A DNA stretch of 20,248 bases from the NCBI GenBank assembly GCA_034112325.1, contig JAWUVO010000118.1:1-20248 (forward strand), given 5' to 3'. The stretch is from Bermanella sp034112325 (GTDB taxonomy: Bacteria; Pseudomonadota; Gammaproteobacteria; Pseudomonadales; Oceanobacteraceae). Below, piece after piece: positions 14,763 through 20,248 of the stretch (position 1 is its first letter; each line of letters starts with the position of its first letter). The notes beneath the pieces are model-generated. The model saw nothing but the letters and a program-made list of their open reading frames with translations. It ran no database searches and was not told where the DNA came from. A program made the translations under genes and the position numbers.

Positions 14763-14797
14763 AAAAAACCCCACATATTACTATGTGAGGCTTTTTT
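14763..14797 (-). terminator. Intrinsic terminator after the deaminase gene
   Basis: On the minus strand an A-run is followed by GCCTCACAT, the loop AGTAAT, ATGTGGGG and then a T-run. This is a stem with minor bulges and a U-tract, starting about 20 nt after the deaminase stop. A/T runs on both sides make it potentially bidirectional. It separates the deaminase from the symporter transcript. Confidence 0.75.
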
Positions 14798-14818
14798 AAC
14801 ACGCTGACTAGCTAGGTT

Positions 14819-15871
14819 TTACCAAGCCGCAACCATGTCTTCTAGTTCTTCAATATATTCCTCTTTTGTTTCTACCGAAACAAAACTAGCCAATATGCTG
14901 TTTGCCGCTAGGTGGGTCGCTTGTTGACGAGTCATGCCTAAATGCTCACTTAGCTCAGTGTAATTTTTAAGTAGATAGCCACCAAAAAAGGTAGGGTCGT
15001 CGGCGTTAACCGTTACCATTAATCCTTTATCCAGCAACTTTAAAATTGGATGCTGGCTCATGTGCTCATAAACTTTTAGGCGAATATTAGACTGTGGGCA
15101 AACGGTAAGAGGCATGCCTTCTTTTATTAAGCGCTGCATTAATTCTTCGCTTTCTGTGCAGCTTACTCCGTGGTCAATACGGCTAACGTGTAGTAAGTCC
15201 ATTGCATCAATAATGTATTGTGCGGGACCTTCTTCACCAGCATGTGCCACTGTTTTTAAACCTAGTTCTAAACACGCTTTAAATACACGCTGAAATTTTT
15301 CAGGAGGATTACCCACTTCAGAGCTGTCTAACCCCACACCAACAATATGATCTAAATAAGGCTTAGCTTGCTCTAGAGTTTCAAATGCGGCTTCTTCTGG
15401 AAGGTGACGTAAGAAGCACAAGATCAGCCCATAGCTGATGCCTAGTTTTTCATCGCCATCTTTTAAAGCGCGAGTAATGCCGTTAAATACAATGCCAATG
15501 TCTATGCCACGGTCGGTATGTGTTTGAGGGTCAAAGAAGGGCTCTACGTGAATAACGCCTTCTTCATGAGACTTTTGTAAATACGCCCATGTAAGGTCGT
15601 AAAAATCTTGCTCGGTACGTAGAACATCGGCACATTGGTAATAGATATCTAAAAATGTTTGCAGATTGGTAAAATTATAAGCCGCCTGAACCTCTTCAAC
15701 GTTAGCATAAGGCAAGGTGATGTTATTGCGTTTTGCCAGTTCAAACATAAGCTCGGGCTCTAAAGACCCTTCTATATGTAAGTGCAACTCGGCTTTTGGC
15801 AATGCACGCAAAAAGTCTACATCGGCCACGTCGTTGGGGTTTTTAATGTCACTAAAATCTAAGGCAGGCAT
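14819..15871 (-). CDS. Adenine/adenosine deaminase family; probably adenine deaminase type 2
   Basis: A 350-residue cytoplasmic amidohydrolase with metal and catalytic residues in place: H30 and H32 in AELHLHIEGSLEP, H210 and E213 in TVAHAGEEGP, H234 in RIDHGV, and D291/D292 in VNADDPTFFGG. Genome pipelines usually name such proteins adenosine deaminase. However, ADVLRTEQDFYDLTWAYLQK (81-100), HVEPFFDPQTHTDRGI (108-123) and GLDSSEVGNPPEKFQRVF (180-197) closely resemble Pseudomonas PA0148-type proteins, a group reported to deaminate adenine to hypoxanthine. I therefore favour adenine as substrate, a family-based inference. AGGAG lies 7 nt before the ATG. It has its own promoter and terminator. 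Confidence 0.88.
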   Translation of the reverse strand: MPALDFSDIKNPNDVADVDFLRALPKAELHLHIEGSLEPELMFELAKRNNITLPYANVEEVQAAYNFTNLQTFLDIYYQCADVLRTEQDFYDLTWAYLQKSHEEGVIHVEPFFDPQTHTDRGIDIGIVFNGITRALKDGDEKLGISYGLILCFLRHLPEEAAFETLEQAKPYLDHIVGVGLDSSEVGNPPEKFQRVFKACLELGLKTVAHAGEEGPAQYIIDAMDLLHVSRIDHGVSCTESEELMQRLIKEGMPLTVCPQSNIRLKVYEHMSQHPILKLLDKGLMVTVNADDPTFFGGYLLKNYTELSEHLGMTRQQATHLAANSILASFVSVETKEEYIEELEDMVAAW

Positions 15872-15912
15872 AGTGGGGCTCCTAATGGTGAATGCTGTAA
15901 TTGTGAGCGTTT

Positions 15913-15949
15913 GTTATTAATAACTGATAATAGTAAAGGTCAGTTATTA
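15913..15949. promoter_or_regulatory. Operator-like dyad over the deaminase promoter
   Basis: TAATAACTGA (15918-15927) and TCAGTTATTA (15940-15949) are perfect 10-bp inverted copies with a 12-bp spacer. They cover the -10 box and the promoter spacer. An overlapping 12-bp perfect palindrome, GTTATTAATAAC (15913-15924), lies at the expected transcription start. This placement fits a repressor site. Confidence 0.5.
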
Positions 15950-15954
15950 GGCAA
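15927..15954 (-). promoter_or_regulatory. Predicted sigma70 promoter of the deaminase gene
   Basis: On the minus strand TTGCCT (15954-15949) and TATTAT (15932-15927) are 16 bp apart. The start would be near 15920, about 50 nt upstream of the ATG. Confidence 0.5.
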
Positions 15955-15987
15955 ATAGACAGCGTAAATACGATTTTTATTATTCTG

Positions 15988-16001
15988 ACTGACTGGTCAG
16001 T
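15988..16001. promoter_or_regulatory. TetR-type operator-like palindrome
   Basis: ACTGAC-TG-GTCAGT is a 14-bp palindrome with perfect 6-bp arms, a form typical of TetR/AcrR-family operators. It lies about 34 bp upstream of the predicted deaminase -35 box. No TetR-family gene is in this window. Confidence 0.4.
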
Positions 16002-16425
16002 GAATGCAAGGGGGAATTGCCATTACTCATCAGTATCACAAGAGGGTTGTGGTGTCAGAAAAGTGTTGCGCTAAATACATGAGTGTAAATTTTAGCCATG
16101 GAAATATCTTTATGAGCAAGAAAATTAACAGAATTTTCGCCCTCAAGTATGACTGCTTCAGTTCTATACTCTCATAATCGGCAAGTTTTGGATGAACAAT
16201 TTTAAAGTATCAATAATCTTAAAAGTAATATGATTATTCGCCTTTCTCAAAAAGGTTAAGAAGCTGCAGAAGATTATCTTACTCGTTAATCTAATGGGCG
16301 TAAGAATTGTCGTGAGTACTTCGAGACATAACACTTATCTCTCCATAAGCTCTATAAAAAATTAATTTAATATTTTTTTGCAACCTTTACCAACTCCTCC
16401 CCGTATTACCTAATGAACCAACATT

Positions 16426-16446
16426 TATAATAAAAATTTTAGGAAG
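16426..16446 (+). promoter_or_regulatory. -10 box and strong ribosome-binding site of the first RTX-like gene
   Basis: A perfect TATAAT (16426-16431) is followed by AGGAAG (16441-16446), 5 nt before the ATG at 16452. No convincing -35 hexamer is at the right distance. This suggests an activator-dependent promoter, or one starting further upstream. Confidence 0.4.
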
Positions 16447-16451
16447 ATACG

Positions 16452-17351
16452 ATGCAAACTAATTTATCTCATCGATTTAAGCGCACCCTTTTAGTAACGG
16501 CTTTATTAAGTAGCTTAAGCGGTTTTGTTGATGCCGAAGTAATTATCGGCAAAGACATTAATAGTAGCGTAGGGCCCAATGATGTAATTAATGAAATTTA
16601 TTCGGCAAACCGCGGTTCTAATGGAGGGGGTGATCAAAGCCAACAGTTTGGTGACATTCTATATGGCACTACTGCTGACGATGTAATTATCGGTGGTCTT
16701 GGCATTGATACCCTTTGGGGAAAATCAGGGGACGATATAATCATTGGTGGCACAGAAGACTTTAACCCACTAAACAGAGATAGGGCTTTTGGTGGCGAGG
16801 GAGAAGATATTTTTATCTGGGCACCAGGAGATGGTAATGATTTTTTTGATGGTGGAAATGGTACCGATGTATTAATGATTGGTTTAATTGGCGAGAGTAA
16901 AGATGATAACGGCGAAGAATCTGGCGCACCTTTTTTTGCGGTAAGCCCTCCAGGTAGCCCAGGAGCAGGAGACTTTGATGGTATTCATCTTAATAGTAAT
17001 AATCTACCTTTAGTTGATGTTATTAATGGTCCAGGTTTTTGTGAAATAGTCGAAAAAAATGAGGCCGATAATGAGGCATTACAGGCACTTAATATTGATC
17101 ACCTAATTCGTTTTGTTCTGCGAGGAGTGCGTAATAGCTTCTTAGAAAGTCAAGAAACGGATACTCCTTTAGCCGATGATGGGCTACGAATTTCTGTGCA
17201 TCTAAAAGATGTTGAATACCTAGTATGTGGTGGCATAGATGCTCGCAGCGTAAAAATATTTGATTTAAGTGTTATGCCTTATCTAGCTGTGGATGAATCG
17301 CAATTGCCTTTAAAGGTGCGAGCGCTCCTTATTGATATTCTAAGCGCGTAA
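16452..17351 (+). CDS. Exported Ca2+-binding RTX-repeat protein, paralog 1
   Basis: A 299-residue protein. A Sec signal peptide (1-28: basic HRFKR, hydrophobic LLVTALLSSL, cleavage after FVDA) precedes RTX nonapeptides of GGxGxDxUx type: GGLGIDTLW (81-89), GKSGDDIII (90-98), GGEGEDIFI (114-122) and GGNGTDVLM (134-142). These are expected to form a Ca2+-stabilised beta roll. The second half, APFF (159-162), DFDGI (174-178), PGFC with C197, LIRFVLRG (218-225), DDGLRISV (242-249) and YLVC with C259, is not a domain I can name; the two cysteines may form a disulfide. Unlike classical RTX toxins it has a Sec signal and a repeat block in its N-terminal half. The next gene, 56 bp downstream, is a paralog. 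Confidence 0.8.
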   Translation: MQTNLSHRFKRTLLVTALLSSLSGFVDAEVIIGKDINSSVGPNDVINEIYSANRGSNGGGDQSQQFGDILYGTTADDVIIGGLGIDTLWGKSGDDIIIGGTEDFNPLNRDRAFGGEGEDIFIWAPGDGNDFFDGGNGTDVLMIGLIGESKDDNGEESGAPFFAVSPPGSPGAGDFDGIHLNSNNLPLVDVINGPGFCEIVEKNEADNEALQALNIDHLIRFVLRGVRNSFLESQETDTPLADDGLRISVHLKDVEYLVCGGIDARSVKIFDLSVMPYLAVDESQLPLKVRALLIDILSA

Positions 17352-17407
17352 TGAGCCAACTTATGCAAAACAGTGAATACAGCTCCTTAAAATCTCAGGA
17401 ATCAAAA

Positions 17408-18388
17408 ATGAAAAACACTATATTATCTCAGCGTGAAAAACGCGCCATAAACTCTTTTTCTGCCGCCGCATTATGTGCCAGTATTTTTTTGTTGCCCGGT
17501 TGCGGCAGCTCTAGTTCATCAACACCTAATGATAGAAGTAACTCCGATAATGATGGGAATGTTGCCAAAATTTTCTCTGTACAGGTTGGTTCAGATATCA
17601 ATACAAAAGAAAATTCACTACTTTCACTAAACCTTGGGGGGCCTGGAGGCTCTTCAAATCAAAGCCTGCGTGCTGGAGATATCTTGCGCGGCAATGGAAA
17701 CGACGATCTTCTTATTGGTGGCTTAGGGGTTGATATTTTAATAGGTGGCGCCGGCGACGATATTTTAATTGGCGGAACTGAAGATTTTAACTCCAGTGTT
17801 GATGGCGATGAATTAGGTGCAGACAATCGTGATCGTGCCTTTGGTCAGGATGGTGATGACTTGTTTATTTGGGCTCCAGGAGATGGCAGTGACTTCTTTG
17901 ACGGCGGTGAAGGCAAAGACGTTATTATTTTTGGGATTATCGGCGAACAAAAGGACGCTGATGGCACAACAGAAGGCGCTCCATTCTTTAACGTAAACCC
18001 ATCAGGTGAAGGTAGTAAAGACTTTGACGGTATTTACACCGACGAGAATGGACAACCTAAAATTCAAGTATCTAATAGCCCAGGATTTTGCAGTTTAATT
18101 GATATTCAAGTTCATGCCGATACATTAAATGAATTAGAACTAGATCAAATTGTACGCTTTAGCATCCGAGGTATTGCTAATGCTTTTGATGCGGGTGAAC
18201 GCAGTGATGACGATGGCTTAAGGGTCGCTGTTTCAATAAAAAATACAGAGTATGTGGTTTGCACGCGCCGAGACTTTGATTCTGAAGTTGGCCTTAGCAA
18301 TGTGGAGGTTCTAAAAATTAGTTCAGGTGTTCCTGTAGTAGCCGCTATCTCAGACCTTCCTGAATACATTCAAGTTCTCATTCAGTAA
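17408..18388 (+). CDS. Ca2+-binding RTX-repeat lipoprotein, paralog 2
   Basis: A 326-residue predicted lipoprotein. The signal peptide ends in the lipobox LPGC (C32), followed by GSSSSSTPNDRS and an Asp/Asn-rich linker; there is no Asp at +2, so outer-membrane sorting is expected. RTX units are GNGNDDLLI (95-103), GGLGVDILI (104-112), GGAGDDILI (113-121), GQDGDDLFI (146-154) and GGEGKDVII (166-174). The C-terminal half repeats the landmarks of the preceding paralog: APFF, DFDGI, PGFC (C228), DDGLR and YVVC (C285). I chose ATG 17408 because AGGA lies 7 nt upstream and it gives a proper lipoprotein signal; the in-frame ATG at 17351 would add 19 polar residues. Function is unknown. Confidence 0.82.
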   Translation: MKNTILSQREKRAINSFSAAALCASIFLLPGCGSSSSSTPNDRSNSDNDGNVAKIFSVQVGSDINTKENSLLSLNLGGPGGSSNQSLRAGDILRGNGNDDLLIGGLGVDILIGGAGDDILIGGTEDFNSSVDGDELGADNRDRAFGQDGDDLFIWAPGDGSDFFDGGEGKDVIIFGIIGEQKDADGTTEGAPFFNVNPSGEGSKDFDGIYTDENGQPKIQVSNSPGFCSLIDIQVHADTLNELELDQIVRFSIRGIANAFDAGERSDDDGLRVAVSIKNTEYVVCTRRDFDSEVGLSNVEVLKISSGVPVVAAISDLPEYIQVLIQ

Positions 18389-18420
18389 TATTTAATAAGG
18401 CCTTTTTATCTTATAACTTA

Positions 18421-18443
18421 GGGGGCTTCTGCCCCCCTTTTTT
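18421..18443 (+). terminator. Strong intrinsic terminator after the RTX-like pair
   Basis: GGGGGC (18421-18426), loop TTCT, GCCCCC (18431-18436), then C and six T. A GC-rich stem with a tetraloop and U-tract ends the RTX-pair transcript and isolates it from the glycosyltransferase gene. Confidence 0.92.
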
Positions 18444-18507
18444 ATGGAATAGATTTTAAACTCAAGTTTTCAATATTAATTGCAACTTTTCAATAAAATA
18501 ATCCGTA

Positions 18508-18537
18508 TAACTTAATAATATAATCAAGTTTAAGTTA
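18508..18537. promoter_or_regulatory. -10-like box within a dyad upstream of the glycosyltransferase
   Basis: TATAAT (18519-18524) sits between the perfect inverted copies TAACTTAA (18508-18515) and TTAAGTTA (18530-18537). It is a plausible promoter with an overlapping operator, though no good -35 box is seen and the DNA is very AT-rich. Confidence 0.3.
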
Positions 18538-18566
18538 AAACCTAATTAAAAATTGAGATAATTAAT

Positions 18567-20051
18567 ATGATAGAAGCAAAGTATATTAATCAACTAAATA
18601 CTTATAAAACCAAAAAGAAAGTAGCTTATAAAGGCTGGATAATTTTTAGTTTTATCACCATTCTATTATGTATTTGTATTGTTGGAGCAAGTCAATTTGA
18701 AAACGTTTTAGCTTGGAGTGTTGGGTTATTATACGTTTCTTATGATACCTGGCTATTGTGCTATGTGGCATGGAAAACTAAAAATTTAGATAATAAAAAT
18801 AAAAATTTAATATCAAAAAAAACTATTAAGATAGAGCATTGTAATAGCGATACACTGGAAGTAGCCGTGTTGGTTCCTGTATATAATGAAAGCAGTGGCA
18901 TAACAAATACTATTGATAAATTACTAAGACAATCTAAAACGCCTCAGAAAATTATTATAATCAATGATGGTTCCACTGATAATACTCTTAATATTCTTAG
19001 TAAAGAATATAGCTTCAAATTCTCAGATGCTAGTATTGATAATTATATGATTAATTCAAGATCATTATATGAGTCTAAAAATCACCCTAATCTATTTCTA
19101 CTTAATAAAAAAAATAGCGGCAAGGCAGACTCTCTAAACCAAGTTATTCATGGCATAAACTGCGACATTATAATAACAGTGGATGCCGACACGCTACTTG
19201 AACGTAATGCAATACAAGAAGCTTGCCATGAATTCCATAAAGACCCTACGCTAGTAGCCGCTTGCGGTGTGTTAAAGCCCGTTACACGCGGTGGATTACG
19301 ATCACGTATTTTTGGAATGTTTCAATATTTTGAATACTTAAGAGCCTACTTATCACGAGCTGCTTGGTCTCAATCAAATGCCTTGTTATTAGTTTCTGGT
19401 GCTTTTGCAGCTTACAACAGATCGGCTTTAATAGCTGTTGGAGGCTATGACGACAAAAGCCTAGTCGAAGACTATGAACTTATTCATCGTATGCATGAAT
19501 ACGCCTGTGAAAATGGTCTGGATTGGCGTGTCGATGTGATAAAACACGCCCGAGCAACTACCGATGCACCCACAACAATTTCAGCATTTATTAATCAGCG
19601 AAAGCGCTGGTTTTCGGGTTTTTTACGAACTCAGTATAAATACAGACATATGATCGGTGCTGCTCAATACAACGATGTCGGCAAACTTATGATGCCAATA
19701 AAAACCATCGATACTCTACAGCCCATCTTTGGTTTATTGGCACTTTTTCTTCTTTGTCGATTTTTAATCACGGGTGCTGATGTTTCTATTTTTGTACTAC
19801 TGGTAATTGCAATAAAACTGGCCATTGATTATTGCTTTCACATTTGGTCATTGTACAAATATCACAGCTGGTTAGGGCAATCAGTACCGCGCCACCTTTG
19901 GTCACAAGCCACACTCTGTTGCCTAGCGGACCCTTTTATCTTTCAACCCATACGTCACTTATCTGCATTAATTGGCTGGACGATGGTATTAAACACTAAT
20001 GTGCGCTGGGAACCTATTCGCATACAAAAAGACAATATAAAATTTTTTTGA
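18567..20051 (+). CDS. Membrane-bound family 2 glycosyltransferase (processive, PgaC/cellulose-synthase-like)
   Basis: A 494-residue inner-membrane enzyme. Two N-terminal TM helices (about 22-41 and 48-68) precede a cytoplasmic GT-A domain. Catalytic landmarks are VPVYNES (103-109), IINDGSTDNT (131-140), DAD (206-208), VEDYEL (300-305, with D302 the likely base) and QRKRW (344-348), the Q(Q/R)xRW signature of processive beta-glycosyltransferases. C-terminal TM helices lie at about 383-400, 404-424 and 450-476. It should polymerise a nucleotide-sugar into a surface polysaccharide; the sugar (for example GlcNAc) is not readable. No PilZ domain is present. An exported protein gene follows after 15 bp, suggesting an exopolysaccharide operon. 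The ATG has only a weak GAGA upstream. Confidence 0.88.
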   Translation: MIEAKYINQLNTYKTKKKVAYKGWIIFSFITILLCICIVGASQFENVLAWSVGLLYVSYDTWLLCYVAWKTKNLDNKNKNLISKKTIKIEHCNSDTLEVAVLVPVYNESSGITNTIDKLLRQSKTPQKIIIINDGSTDNTLNILSKEYSFKFSDASIDNYMINSRSLYESKNHPNLFLLNKKNSGKADSLNQVIHGINCDIIITVDADTLLERNAIQEACHEFHKDPTLVAACGVLKPVTRGGLRSRIFGMFQYFEYLRAYLSRAAWSQSNALLLVSGAFAAYNRSALIAVGGYDDKSLVEDYELIHRMHEYACENGLDWRVDVIKHARATTDAPTTISAFINQRKRWFSGFLRTQYKYRHMIGAAQYNDVGKLMMPIKTIDTLQPIFGLLALFLLCRFLITGADVSIFVLLVIAIKLAIDYCFHIWSLYKYHSWLGQSVPRHLWSQATLCCLADPFIFQPIRHLSALIGWTMVLNTNVRWEPIRIQKDNIKFF

Positions 20052-20066
20052 TTGAGAATTTAAATA

Positions 20067-20248
20067 ATGAAAAATAATATTTTTTTAATGCTTTTAACGG
20101 TCATTGCAATATGCTCTAAGAGTGTATTTTCTTTTGCAGAGACTCATACTCTTTTAGAAGAAAACAAAGCAATACATAATTCACAGAATCAATCCTCATT
20201 TAAAAGAGCACTGCAACTTAAAAGAAATGGTAAAAATAATGAAGCTAT
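20067..20248 (+). CDS. Exported protein, N-terminal fragment, possibly TPR-containing
   Basis: Sixty codons are visible before the window edge. MKNNIFLMLLTVIAICSKSV begins a Sec signal peptide with likely cleavage after SFA (24). The mature part includes FKRALQLKRNGKNNEA, whose spacing (RALxLxxxGxxxEA) resembles the start of a tetratricopeptide repeat. In polysaccharide systems such as pga, a TPR-containing export protein accompanies the glycosyltransferase, and the 15-bp gap to the preceding gene fits one operon. The TPR call rests on a single partial repeat. Confidence 0.6.
   Translation, partial: MKNNIFLMLLTVIAICSKSVFSFAETHTLLEENKAIHNSQNQSSFKRALQLKRNGKNNEA

Larger units (their letters stand above)
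15872..16451. other. 580-bp intergenic region without a convincing gene
   Basis: It lies between the leftward deaminase and the rightward RTX-like gene. The left third holds the deaminase promoter and dyads. From about 16002 to 16400 I see only short stop-interrupted frames without good ribosome-binding sites and no tRNA-like or clear RNA-gene fold. The last 100 bp is AT-rich promoter DNA for the gene at 16452. Confidence 0.6.

Noticed and set aside
16079..16177. A 32-codon ORF starting at ATG 16079
   Set aside because: No ribosome-binding site, no recognisable product, and such lengths are expected by chance in this AT-rich gap.
16149..16370. A single frame with protein-like stretches (such as EAAEDYLTR and SNGRKNCREYFET) interrupted only by TAA codons, suggesting a decayed gene or recoded stops
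   Set aside because: Five stops in 74 codons is about what random AT-rich sequence gives, and the genes around it use TAA as a normal stop. A protein search with the stops masked would settle it; a clear hit would revive the idea.
16452..18388. RTX-like proteins considered as type I-secreted toxins
   Set aside because: Both have N-terminal Sec-type signals (one a lipobox), there is no hydrophobic toxin domain, and no type I secretion genes are in the window.

Overview
The window looks like a chromosomal segment of an AT-rich, probably marine gammaproteobacterium of the Pseudomonadales/Oceanospirillales type. This rests on gene content and order (SRP RNA, dnaX-ybaB-recR-rnd, ycgL, ycgN, a DUF6164-like gene) and on a subclass I lipase with its own foldase. 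No 16S rRNA or other decisive marker is present, so the lineage is an inference.

Left part (1-7986): the 5' end of a leftward glyoxalase II gene (gloB) is cut by the window edge. The 4.5S SRP RNA follows, then a DUF-type HExxH protein translationally coupled to rluA. The block dnaX-ybaB-recR-rnd-ycgL-ycgN plus two small membrane-protein genes follows on the + strand. This part is housekeeping: clamp loading, recombinational repair, RNA maturation and rRNA/tRNA modification. dnaX carries a complete -1 programmed frameshift signal (SD-like stretch, A AAA AAG heptamer, TGA one codon after the shift, hairpin). It also has a six-copy 12-bp tandem repeat in the tau-specific linker.

Middle part (7989-12907): a small hypothetical gene (- strand) and a NarL-type response regulator (+ strand) diverge from a repeat- and dyad-rich 240-bp region. 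The regulator converges on, and overlaps by 8 bp, a six-TM hybrid histidine kinase. The kinase is the last gene of a leftward cluster lipase -> lipase foldase -> kinase. The layout suggests a local signalling module linked to secreted lipase production. The lipase and foldase are both divergent at normally conserved positions, and a 14-bp-arm inverted repeat lies in the lipase leader.

Right-middle (13056-15871): a leftward sodium:solute symporter and a leftward deaminase that resembles bacterial adenine deaminases. They are separated by an intrinsic terminator. The deaminase promoter overlaps a perfect 10-bp-arm dyad, with a TetR-like palindrome further upstream.

Right end (16452-20248): two tandem paralogous Ca2+-binding (RTX-nonapeptide) exported proteins, one with a Sec signal peptide and one a lipoprotein, end at a strong terminator. 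A new transcription unit then encodes a processive-type family 2 glycosyltransferase followed immediately by an exported protein cut by the window edge. This end looks like a cell-surface/exopolysaccharide locus. The paralogous RTX pair is the part of the window I can least assign to a known function.
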